From: Axinella damicornis
Lineage: Eukaryota > Porifera > Demospongiae > Axinellida > Axinellidae
NCBI GenBank assembly: GCA_963931865.1
Contig: OZ007516.1
Span: 2,598,744-2,662,743 of the forward strand
Length of the DNA: 64,000 bases
Reading direction: 5' to 3'
The notes under the pieces were generated by a model. It did not search any database. It saw nothing but the letters and a program-made list of their open reading frames with translations, and was not told where the DNA came from. Below are positions 1-11,300 of the stretch, in pieces (the stretch's first letter is position 1; each line of letters starts with the position of its first letter). The translations under genes and the position numbers were made by a program.

Positions 1-629
1 CGTGCTTTTTCTGTCAAGCGTTTCTTCTCAAGGACTTCACAAAGACACTTGAAAAATGGACTTATATATTCATAGCAGGTCATTGTCACATTGATATTCA
101 CAGCTTACCACAGCTCTTGTTGTTATACAGCGCTGAATGGGTGGGCGGATACTACATGCCTAATTAGTCTGAGTACGTATCTAGCGCCCACCCCCCTTGC
201 CCACCCCCTCTGTTCATCCGTGTTCTAATGTCCCCAAACCCTGGGCTCTTAATACGTACTTTACAGTAATACATTTGCTGAATTGTTCTGATACCGACGT
301 TAACTGCCTTTCCTTTCCCTAAGGACATTTTCAAACGTTCTGCTGATAGGTGAGAAAATGTCATAAACCTAGGTTGAGCTTACGTAGTAGCTAGGGTAGA
401 GCAATCAGAAGGGAATACAACCAAGGGCGTAGCTCGATAATCACAGTACCGCTCACAGGTTCACCTAAATGATCTAACCAGTATTGTAAAATCCTAAACA
501 GAAGCACACAGGAAAACCATAGAGATAAGGGGAGCCCCGCCCCCAACCAGGTGGCAGGGATCAACTCTTGCCTGAGTTCATCCCCAAAAGCATGATCTAG
601 GTGACAAAGACCATAAACACACACATCAT
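1..629. other. Intergenic, nothing recognised
   Basis: No exon with flanking splice signals, RNA gene or transposon end was recognised here. The short open frames have no recognisable protein content. The last nine bases form the left target-site copy of the neighbouring inverted-repeat element. Confidence 0.5.
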
Positions 630-1234
630 TAGCCTCAAACCCAGGCGCGGAGGAGGGGGAAAAGAGAAATCCACTGTTTGCACATGCGCTTAATTTCCTG
701 ACATTCCGGGAATCCCGGATAAGACCACGTCATTCCCAAGACTTGTTGACGTCAGATACATGTTCGTAACCGTATCACAATCGTATTTTGTCAATAATGG
801 CGACTTTATTCAAGATCTAGACAAGGCTGTTTCGTACCTTCAGTGACTTGGGTGTGCAGCGATGACGCTCGAACCCGAGTAGAGGGCATCTTTGAAGTGA
901 GTATACGAAGAGACTCTGTCTACGCACTGGTTTTGGTAAGTCATTCTGTTATACCGTTCGTGTTTGATGAGAAGCTTGCCCGAGATGACAGCGTAGTAAT
1001 TGTAGTCTCATCCCTCATGGCACTGATGACAGACCAAGTTCCAAACATGAGAGTCAAAGCTGTGATCATGTCTTTGTGGTTACATTGTGTGGTATAGATG
1101 TCATTGTTCACACTTGGAAAGTTAGCGACGTCATCTGCATAAATCCACGTGGTTTTATGTAATAATTAAGCGCATGTGCAAACAGTGGATACCAGTCGCT
1201 CTTTCCCCCTCCTCCGCACCTGGGTTCGAGGCTA
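630..1234. mobile_element. Long member of the TAGCC...GGCTA inverted-repeat family
   Basis: The ends are inverted copies of each other for about 65 bp: TAGCCTCAAACCCAGG, a GGAGGAGGGGG run and GTTTGCACATGCGC at the left reappear in reverse complement at the right (about 1164-1234). Flanking direct repeats ACACATCAT (621-629) and GCACATCAT (1235-1243) match at 8 of 9 positions, as a target-site duplication would. The interior has a short open frame (843-1097) that resembles no transposase, so this is a non-autonomous element. It is the largest clear member of the palindromic family seen throughout the window. Confidence 0.8.
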
Positions 1235-4200
1235 GCACATCATCTGTGCATGCATTTACTAACTTGCAGGTTTGTTTTACGGGCTCACCATGCCGATTCT
1301 ACCCGGAGTCATCAGTGGGCCAGCCACCTACTTGGCCTCACGGAGCATTCCACATGCCTAACACAGCAACCACAGGTGCTAGGATTCTGGCTCCTACAAC
1401 GGTTGTGCATCAGCCACAAGCCCATCGATTTACCGATCAGCCATTCACATCACCCCCATGGCTTGTGTACCCACAGCAAATGACACCACCACAGCTGCTT
1501 CCATCAATGCAACCGCAAACAAACTGGTCTCAACTGTCCTCGTGTGTACCATTACCACTATACCCACAGTCAAACACACCTCGCCCTCAGCTGCTTTCAC
1601 ATCCACCAACATACCAACAACCATCAACAATACACCCTCACTTCCTCAGTCTTCCCCCATGGCCCCCATTCTCGCAGCCACAGGGGACACACCATCAGGT
1701 GGGGTTTAGCCACTGGATACAGCCACAGGGGCTACTTGTCAGTTACCCGAGGTCACCATTAATGCACCATCAGCTGGCCCAACCGCAGTGGCCAGTATGC
1801 TCACAACCACAGCCATCAGGTATGCTTCCACTCACAAATCAAGATGACAATGTACAGGGAACAAATCAAACTTTTCGTTCCATGGTCCAAGTTCCACAGC
1901 CATATCAAAATGTAAGATTGAAGCCACCATCTCCAGCAAGGCAACAGCCTCATGAAAATAACCTGGTAGGTTCAGCAAGGCAACCGCAAGACGAACATCT
2001 GGGATCGAGGTCAGCACATCCAGCTAGGCAACTACCATGTGAAAATCCAGGATTGAACCTGCTGATTTCATCAAGACAGCGGCCAGACGAAAATCTGTGG
2101 TCAAAACCAGTAGCTTCAGCTAGACAACAGCAAGATATACATCTGCGATCAAACCCAACATCTCCAGCAAGGCAACTTCCACATGACAATCCAGCACGGC
2201 AGCAGCCATGTGAAAATCTGGGATCAAAAGTAGCTTCAAGAAGACAACAGCAAGACATACATCTGGGATCAAAGACAGCATCTCCAGTAAAGCAACTGCC
2301 ACATGAAAACCCAGAATTGAACTTGGTAGCTTTAGCAGGACAGCAGCCATACCATAATCTGGGACCAAAGCCCGTAGCTTCCGCAAGGCAACATCAAGAC
2401 GTACATCTGGGATCAAAGCCAGTATCTCCAGCAGGGCAACTTCCATCATGTGAATATTCAGGATTAAACCTGGAAGCTTCAGCAGGGCAACAAATAAGTG
2501 AAAATGAGGGACCAAAGCCAGCGGGTTCAGCAAGGGAAAAGTCAGATGAAAATCTGGGATTGAAGCCAGTAGCTCCAGTCCAGCAACAGCCAGGTGGAGA
2601 TTTGCCAAACGCTCCGGCAGGGCAACATCCAAATGAAAATCTTGTAAAGCAAGAACCAGAGAAGCAAGATACCAAACTGAAGCTGGAACCGAAATTGGAG
2701 TTTGAGGAAGCATATGTGACGCCCAAACGGGAATGCAAGGAGGACTTGGATGGAGTAGAGGGGAAGCTCATGGTTGCGCAGAAGGCTATGGCTATCCAGA
2801 GGGAACATCTGGAAGATCTTCAGGATCAGTTACGGTGGTGCCGGGAGAAACTACAGGCTGCACTAAAGCATGCAGAGGAGTTGGAAAAGGAAAACGATGA
2901 ACTCAAACAACAGTGTCAGAACAGCTCAGAGCCATCTACGTCTGGTATGCAGCCATGTGTATTGCTTGAGGTTTCCTGCGTCATGATATGCACCATAGTT
3001 ATAGTCCACTCTACCTGTATAGTAGATTCTGGCAATCTTGAACACATGCACCAACAAACGACTGGTTTCATGGTTCATTTCGTGTATAAATGGATGTCCT
3101 GTTAGAAGGATCACTTGTATCACTGATAAACAGGCATGCAGATATAGTTAGCCCAATTTCTTTCGAGGGGCAACCGCACTCCTGGTAGCCGCGTTGCAAC
3201 CGGTTGCAACTTGCTGGTCAATTTCTTTTAAAGTGCATAAGCTCCAACCCAAGCTGATTTCTGGCACCCTAGATCATATTAAAACTGACAGCCCAGTAGT
3301 CCAGTCCTTCAGTCCAGGTCACTCCATATTTCTTTGTTCCATAGCTGTTGGCAAGAAGAGGAAATGGGAGTGCTCCGAACCGGATGGTAAGGCATGCATT
3401 TTATGCTAGTGTTCTTCGTCCTAACTATTAGTGTGTACTACTTTCAACTACAGGTGATAGCAAGAGGCCAAAACACCTGGATGAAGGTAACTCTCATCAC
3501 ACAGTCTAGGTGCTAGCCCCTCTGCCCAGTCAGTTGTACCCGCACATGGCAAAGCCACACACGGAAGGTGGAGAGGGTCTAGCAAACTTTGCACTAGATC
3601 ACTTTTCTCTGGAATGCCAATTGCAGTGAGCTGGTGAATTGCCAGCTTGAGTTGAGGATGAGACAAATTTATCTTCAGTGTAGCCTTTCCAACCCGGCTG
3701 ATCACACATGCACGGCTCGGTTTACCACCATGCAAATCAGGAATAGAATTGAAATGAATAGCTTCAGTGAAATGTGATTGGTCAGTGGAAATTTATTGTT
3801 TGCTAGAACTTCCATGCACCCGTTAGCCTCGTTCCCAGGCCACGTGGGAGGCGGCCTGGGAACAAGGCTATGCACCCGTATGACCGGCCAGGCAAAGAGG
3901 GGCGAGCAGCTAGTCTGGTTATCACGTTGCACAGACTTATCTTGCTGGTTTAGATATCACGCCAGGGAACAGAAATTAAGGTATGTTTAAGACTGAAAAT
4001 GACCTAGAGAAATAAATTTGGGCCCTAAATAGTTTTTAATGGCATGGGAAAAACAGCTGAAATGTAGGATACGTAGCAGTCAAGAGATAGGCAAGCTGAA
4101 GCCGAACCGAGCACTGAATCTCTGTCCAACTGTATACCTGAACTGTACCTCCGACAGAGACCATGATGGGTCTCATTATGTAGGTCATGAATATCATTAG

Positions 4201-5832
4201 CAAGCCTAATTACTATTCTGTTTGTTAGAGGGTGTGAGTGTATGCCGTCGGTATGGTCACTGTACCTGTGAAGCTAACTTTGGTTGTATGCTGACACCTG
4301 ACATGGTCTGACCCAAATGGCTGCCAGAATCCTCATGAATATCAAATACCGTATAGCGGGTTATTTTCGTGGGTGGAAATTTTCGTGAAATGCTGGATAC
4401 GGTCGTCAGAATTAATTTTCGTGGTTCTAATTTTCGTGGCACCCGCACGACGCGGATGACGTAATATGAAAATTAGTACACGTACGTGCCGCTTGATGGC
4501 CGAAGTGCAGTTTCAACGACATTGCGCTTCACTGTACAGCGTGAGTGCGACGCTACTTCGTCAGTAAAAGACGTGTGGGAGGCCAGTGTTGGAGAAGAAC
4601 TACCATGCTAACGCGAGAATGGCAACCGTATTGATCGCTGTGAGTTACTGGCCTCGTTTTTCGTCGCCGGGGTCCAGTCATCTCGATCACAACGCGAGGG
4701 ACAGCTGGTGATAGAGGATCCTGTCAATAGAGGACACTGTCAACGGGACGCAGTCACGCAGGTACAGCTACGAAGAGCCGTACAGTGTACTTAAACGACG
4801 GCACCTAGCTAGCTATGTGTTGCACCGCAGCGCGATTATGGGTTGAAACTTTCGTGGGTGGAAAATTTCGTGACTTGTCGATGAGTCACGAAAATAACGA
4901 AAATTGGCACCCCACGAAAATAACCCGCTATACGGTAGCTCCGTTTTAAATTTGTTTGCATCCCCTTTAGCCCTTTCCCAACCAATGATGCCATATGGCG
5001 TCATGAGACTTTCAGCTTCATGATGTCACATCCGGCAATGTCCTTGGGAGATAGGCTCTGCGCCAGCAGAAAGGGCGGGGCAGGGGGAGGTGGGTGGGTG
5101 CACCCGAAGGGTGTAAACAGCATGGCTGTGTCTGGGCTCAGCTTTGAACAGCCCTTGGTTGGAGCCGGGTAGGCCAAATCTCGGGTTTTAAGCATAAACG
5201 GGCCTAGAAAACAGTGGTCTCACCTTGCAGAGCCTCGAATTCCAGTGTTCAAGGCTAATTTTTCTGCTAGAGTGAGTTACCGTCACCCGAGCATCTTGAT
5301 CACGTACACATTAATGAGTGGGTGTGATCAGAATCACGAATGTGGAAAGCATGGCTGTGTGCAGTTCTGTGTGAAGTTTTGAGCCTGAAAACCGTTGGGA
5401 ACCTTATCTAGGGTATGTTTAAGTAGATTACAAGCTAAAAAACTGACCTCCATAATCTGTGCTTGGTAAAGAGTTAAACTTTTTAATTGGTTATGCTGGC
5501 CAAGCTGAATCCAGCAATCATTGTTTCTAGTTGCAGATAGACTGCAGAAGAATCATGTGAATGTGATCAAACTGTTAGACATGAGCGTCCTCCGTCCCTA
5601 CCTCCACCAAGACAGAGTAATCACTGACCAGGAATACAACACTCTACTGGAGGTGCGAACAGAACCACACAGAACACAAGCTGAACTATTTTTACAAATG
5701 CTCAAGAGCAAAGGCACTTGTGGGAATCATATGTTTTTGGCTGCTCTTGAGAAAACAGCCTCCGAACATTTAGGTCATGAAGATATCATTTCCCTCCTGC
5801 ATGGCACTGCCATTACTAATGTACATGCATAG
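1174..5832 (+). CDS. CARD-domain protein with Pro/Gln-rich repeats and coiled coil (4 exons)
   Basis: Assembled exons are 1174(or 1270)-2944, 3345-3386, 3454-3486 and 5531-5832. All introns are GT-AG and all junctions are phase 1, giving one continuous frame to TAG at 5830. Order of parts: a Pro/Gln/His-rich N-terminal region; about sixteen 16-residue repeats; a coiled coil (EREHLEDLQDQL-like heptads, about 2750-2930); two tiny exons carrying basic NLS-like patches (KKRKW, SKRPKH); and a C-terminal helical domain of about 95 residues. That domain has the CARD pattern: N..KLLD, Y...L....LITD-like turn, then a LKSKG...FL.AL helix and a final H.D...LL helix. CARDs mediate homotypic assembly in apoptosis and innate immunity, so an adaptor or scaffold role is inferred. 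The 5' end is uncertain: the frame is open from ATG 1174, inside the TIR of the upstream element, but CTTGCAG at 1263-1269 could be an acceptor after an unseen exon. The first Met downstream of that site is near 1351. Confidence 0.72.
1936..2650 (+). repeat. Coding 16-residue repeats in the CARD gene
   Basis: About sixteen units follow the consensus ARQQPxENLGxKPVAS. They are grouped in threes: one unit type reads QLPxENPxLNL, the next QQPxENLGxKP and the third QQDxHLGSKPxSP. This gives a 48-residue higher-order repeat (about 144 bp). Units near the 3' end (AGQHPNENLVKQEP) are more divergent. The repeats lie within exon 1 and keep frame throughout, which suggests protein-level selection rather than an unconstrained minisatellite. 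Confidence 0.8.
3824..3870. mobile_element. 47-bp palindromic TAGCC element
   Basis: A near-perfect palindrome (TAGCCTCGTTCCCAGGCC... and its inverse) lies between identical 9-bp direct repeats TGCACCCGT at 3815-3823 and 3871-3879. It sits in the long third intron of the CARD gene. There is no coding capacity. Confidence 0.85.
4349..4935. mobile_element. Non-autonomous DNA transposon, CCGTATAGCGGG ends
   Basis: The inverted ends CCGTATAGCGGGTTATTTTC and their reverse complement are flanked by TA on both sides. Just inside each end the motif TTTTCGTGG (or its inverse) occurs several times, as in subterminal transposase-binding arrays. There is no internal transposase. The TA target suggests a Tc1/mariner-type or other TA-targeting transposase, but family membership is inference. 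The element is in the third intron of the CARD gene. Confidence 0.75.
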
Positions 5833-6375
5833 TTACCCTGCATTCACACCATCCATTACTTAATTTGCCATATGACTGTAAAATTAATATAGTAATACTT
5901 GTGCGTTCTACATGTGATTAGCTTATCCGTCTTGCTGGTCAGGCCAATTCTTTACTGTACAGTTTGACTGTATTTTTAGCTTGCGTTTGAGTAAATTGTT
6001 GAGAATTTTCACTCGAGTATTTGTATGCATGCATTTGATAATTCTTGTACTCTATGCATTATAATATGACTAGGTAGACAGACGGAAATGGCTGCAAACA
6101 TGCAACTATATAGCCTATATAGCTGCTGACAACCTACCATTCCACATACATTACACGTAGCATGTTGGACAAATTCCAGACATGAAAGGTTCTGACTATA
6201 ATAATCAACCAATACACTGTGAAGTTTAAGTCATACTGGTAAAAATTAAGTTCACAGAGTGCAACGTTCAAAGCAGCCAGAAGACAAAAGCAAGAATAGG
6301 TTGTGTCCTGAAGAGAGTTCAATTACTGCATCACAATATATAACAAGATTGCATTCGATGTGCAGTGCAAATTAT
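5833..6375. other. Tail-to-tail intergenic region
   Basis: This lies between the stop of the plus-strand CARD gene and the stop of the minus-strand P450 gene A, so it should hold both 3' untranslated regions. I saw no further coding exon or mobile-element end. Short open frames on the minus strand lack recognisable content. Confidence 0.5.
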
Positions 6376-8298
6376 TCACCATAGTGTACTGTCAGTCATG
6401 TTGACAGGTTCAACTGTGCATGGCACATGATCCCTTGGTTGTATTGTGGTGTGGGCCATAATCTCCAGCTTATAGTCCACAGGCAGAGTAAACCGAAACT
6501 TCTGAAGCATCCGGGCCAGAATGATCCTAGCTTCAATCTAATGGTATAGAAATGCTGTACATATGAGGTGCACAAAATCATTAGTGGATATGTACATGAC
6601 ATATCATCATGATATTATCATGATGAGGTTAAATGACTCCTGTGTTCTGGAGCTATAATTACATTGGTCTGGCATCACAATGTACTAACTTTGTACTGTG
6701 TGTCAGTATAACAGAAGTGCATGGGACTAGACTAGTGATGCACGCAACGTTTGAGGTTTATTATCAGATTCTATAAAAATTATACGTTGCCAGTGCACGT
6801 GCTTACTGGAACTTTTGATGCTACCGCACAATTATAAGGCTAGCTGTTGGTGTGTCAGCATTGTTTATTTCAGAACAGCTGGTGTTTGTTTAAAATCAAG
6901 GCTGAGTTGCAGCAGCTGGAGTGGCCAAGGCCACTGCATTTTCGTGCCATTTTTTGTCGCATACCTTTGAATCTTTTAGCATAATTTTAACGCGTGTATT
7001 CTGTCCGAGTCAGCACAATAGTGTCATTGATGAAAGTTTTTATGCTGACCACAATGGCACAACCCTAGCTTCATATCTCATTCACATACCTAGAGTAATG
7101 TTCTCTTCCAAGTCTATTCCCAATAACAAATTTAGTTCATTGGTCCATTTTTGGCGGAAATGGTACATCAGTCACCCTATAGAACAGGAGTGGTGTGTCT
7201 GCCAATTATGGCGTAATCCCATTATTGCCATAATCGGTAGAAAAACGTACCTCAGAGGCGGGGGATTTCTGCAGGCCTGTCAATTGCGGAGAAACAATCA
7301 GCCCACAATGTCACTCATTAGGAAGGGCTATGGTAGTGACTTGTCATTTGCAGTTGGCTACTTAAATGACGTCCTTAAAATGGGTTGGTCTCACCTTTGT
7401 CATGAAATTGGGTCAAAATTCAATACCATTGGCATTTGGCCAAATGTTTGAGCTAAATACTATGCTAGGTATCTTGGGCTAGGAATGAGATATGAGGCTG
7501 GGATTCACACCATTGTGATCAGCATGAATGGAGCATTCCAATGATGTCCATTTTGCTGTAGGTTGAATTTTGACCCAAAATCATGAAAAACCATGGATTA
7601 TAGCCTTTGGCCGAGTGCGATTTTTGGCAAAAATGTGACCAAAATTAAAAGTCATTTTTAGGATATCAGTTGAAGGTTCTTTTGATGCTGATCACAATGG
7701 TGCAAATCCCAGCTTCGTATCTCATTCCTAGCCCAAGATACCTAGCATGTCTTGTCTTTCATGATATACTCCATGTATCAAGAAAGACATGTTGCATTTG
7801 AATGGGATATGAACCTTGGTCCACTCATGATGGCCTCAACCTATTGTATTTTGGGACTTGAAATGCAGCAGTCACTATCTTACCAGTGCAAAAGCCTGCC
7901 CAATGCATGAACGATGACCCCTTGAAAATGGAAAGTACACAAACGGATCAGGCCTGTATGAGAGATGAATACAGTCATGCAATAAACTCCGAGTGGCAAG
8001 GTGGCAACTACACGCCTGGTAGGACAACTGCTGAGTGTTTATTCTTACTCTCAACTCTGATGTGCACGGACTATTTATTCCTACCAGGAGTGTAATGCCA
8101 GAAAGTTGACCTGTCAATATCTGCAGTTCCAATTTACATGATTGACACACAAACTTAGGTAGATTATACTCACTTCAGTCTGTCGGGATCAAAACGACTT
8201 GGGTCAAACTTCTCAGGATTTTCAAAGTTCTCTGGGAGACGGCAGGCTGTATAGGTATCAGTCTAAGAGGAGAAGAGATGTAAATGCTTGGGACTCTT

Positions 8299-8340
<42 letters not shown>

Positions 8341-11300
8341 AATAAAATAAAAAACCTTCTCTCAAAGATTACAAGAAAATTAGTAATGGCCTGTTATATG
8401 CCTCTCGAAAAAGCTAAGAAACAAGCCATTACTTATCCCCAGCTCCATCCCTATACAAGGTAAGATCAGTTTTATAAGCCCATCCATGCAAAGGAGAGCA
8501 ACAGTCCATCAACCAGGGCCTTCCTGTAGCCAAGCCAAGACACTGCCATACGGTTATCACACCAAAGGTGAACCTACACATCTCCCCCAGTCCTGTCCTA
8601 TACCCTTTCTACTCACGCAGAACCAACAAGGACTTTGGAAATTTCATGGTGCAAATATGTGCCAGTAAAGGTTCTACTGGTACACTAGCACTATTACTAT
8701 AATCCTAGTTATCATGTAACTCAACACGTTGAAACATAAGGGCACGGGCACAATTTACTCACAGTGATGTGAGTATTCTTGGGAATCCTATACCCACTGA
8801 GTGTTATCTCTGTTGGTGCTGCCTTTATGGTTCCTGGAGCAGGCGGATACAGCCTCAGGGTCTCCTGCAACACCTTAGAGACACCAGAGCAACATTGAGT
8901 AAGGTTTGTAAGCATGGTGTAGATGAGACACAGTCATATATTGTAACACATGCAGGGTGGAATAGTACAGGAGACAGTTTGAGCTAGCCTTGTTCCCAGG
9001 CCCCTACCCAGCTTTTCGTCACTTGCAGTACCCACTTAACTGTACTGCAAGTGACGGAAAGCTGGACAGGGCCTGCGGGAACAAGGCTAAGCTTGAGGTT
9101 ACCAAGCAATGGCTGATGATGCATGATGAGGTGTGGATGGAGTCCAATTGCACCAACCTGCAATGTGTACTCTAATTTGTCCACATCTCCAGAGCTGACG
9201 TTTTCCCTCTCACCCAGAACCTCAGCAACCTCCTCACAAACCCTTCGTCAATGCCGGTAAATTAAATGACATGGTTAGGTACTCCGGCATTGTCATAGGA
9301 AGGACAGGAAAGGTGGAGAGACGGAAGATATATCATGGAATGATGGAAGAGAGAGGAAACAGAACATTATAATGCAGTTGTTCACCACATTCTATGACTA
9401 CATAACTGGCACCGTCATGAAGTAGCACCAGTGGGGACAGAATTTCTTCTGACCAGCTGGTCCATGTCCTGTGAGATCAAGATTCTGCACGAATATAGCT
9501 ATATCTGCCTAACCTCTGCAGCAGTGGAGGGTGCTGAAGGAGCATGACCAACGTAAAGGAGAGCAGATTGGAGGTAGTTTCTTGCCCTGCAGGATATGGG
9601 TCGCTATCTCAACTATATAGATACATGCAGCTGTGTGGCTTCACGTATATCAGTACTAGGCAGGTAAAGTGACTCAGTCTTCACTGTTCCATACTATAAA
9701 GCACTTTTGAATTATGCAGCTATACACAACATACCAGCCATGTAGAAAGTTGCAAAGTCATCCACCAGATCTTCAATTACTACATTTTCATCAGTTTCTA
9801 CAATACAACAAAATATGCACAATTCTACATTCAACATGTATACACATTATATAATTTCACAATTAAAGGTAGAACGTGCAGACATTAAATTTTGTGTCTG
9901 GCTGGTAGTACACAGAATGACCCAAATTTCAAGGTATCTTATACAACCACAAGGTCTAACTATACTCATATGCTAGCATCTTCATGTATATAATATTATA
10001 TACGCGCTATTTTGAATTACGAAAACATGCTACTCTGCGCTGGGGACTAGGCTAAAAGAAGACTCACTTGTTATCCTTATGATCTGTGTGAGGATGTCAT
10101 TGGGCACTTGCCCTCCATTCTCAATGGCGTTGATCCTCTTCTGGATGCACTCCTTGCCGATTGTCCTGATGCCTCTCACAGCCGTTCTGTACGTCTTTGC
10201 CTTGAATGGATGTAGGTACTGCAAACAAACAGATGGCCCTACAGTCAAATTTATAACAGCCAGGCTATATTATACATCCTCATTACAGCGCTTAATGATG
10301 GCTTGGAGGCAGGCAGCACCAGGATCCTGAAATTTGCCTGGGTACAGAGTTCATGGGGGTCTTGGGCATGCTATGCCACTGCTTGGAGGAGGCTGTAGTT
10401 ATACGTACATGTCCAAAGAGTACCTGAAAGAAACGATTGTAGTATCCAACTTCAATTCCTTCCAGGGAGTGAGCAAGAAGATACAATAGCTCTCCTTCTG
10501 ACTTGCCCTTCAGCTCAGGAATTCCAGATATCCATGTTCGGTAGTCACTCCCAAAGGCCACCTACATAATTATATTGACACACTGGAAGATCATGACAAG
10601 ACATCATGACTGCCACACATGCACGGCACACAGCAAAGCTTTTGACATTATTTTATAGAGGTCCATCTGTAACCTTGCTAATAATATCCAGAGTTAGTGT
10701 AGCAAACTGCTTTTTCATGGAAACTTGGGTCCTGCCATCAGCGAGAGGAGTGAGCCTCTCCAGAAACTGGTCCACACATTCATTGAAGGAGGGAAGGAGT
10801 GTCTTCAGGTAGCTACCGGATAACAGAAGCACAGGAACCAAACACTTAGAGGGGCCCGGCTAGACTGACACTTAGAACGCTACAGCTATATGTGGTACTA
10901 TACTGCAGTAAGTCCCTTGTAGGAACTAATTAAGGAGAGATGCTTTGGTGTGAATGTGACGTTGAAGGTCCAGTCCTCTGTCCACAGGACATGTACAGTA
11001 GGAGCCAGCTTGTCCTCAGGGATTGCAAAGCTGAAGAAACTAGAAACAAAGTACGTGACTTAGCAAGTACACTTTGCTGAATGCTGGATCATAGAGGCTT
11101 CTGCGTGGTTTCCACAGCTGGTAGTTTGGCTCAGTTAGTAGTCCCTTCCCTAGAAACCTGGAAATCAATAAGCAAATTCTTCAAATAGCTCACATGGAAA
11201 AGATGGTTACCAATAAACTATTGGCATGTAGTTATACACTATGTGGTATATACATGCACTGACCTTTCTCCAAACACATATCCAATGAAATTGTATATCT

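Noticed and set aside
843..1097. 84-codon open frame
   Set aside because: Lies wholly inside the inverted-repeat element 630-1234 and has no recognisable domain.
1445..2808. Minus-strand open frames opposite the CARD gene exon
   Set aside because: They mirror the repetitive coding strand; no independent support.
6921..7451. 176-codon open frame
   Set aside because: Covers dispersed-repeat sequence related to 7462-7748 and 62.9-64 kb; the protein has no recognisable features.
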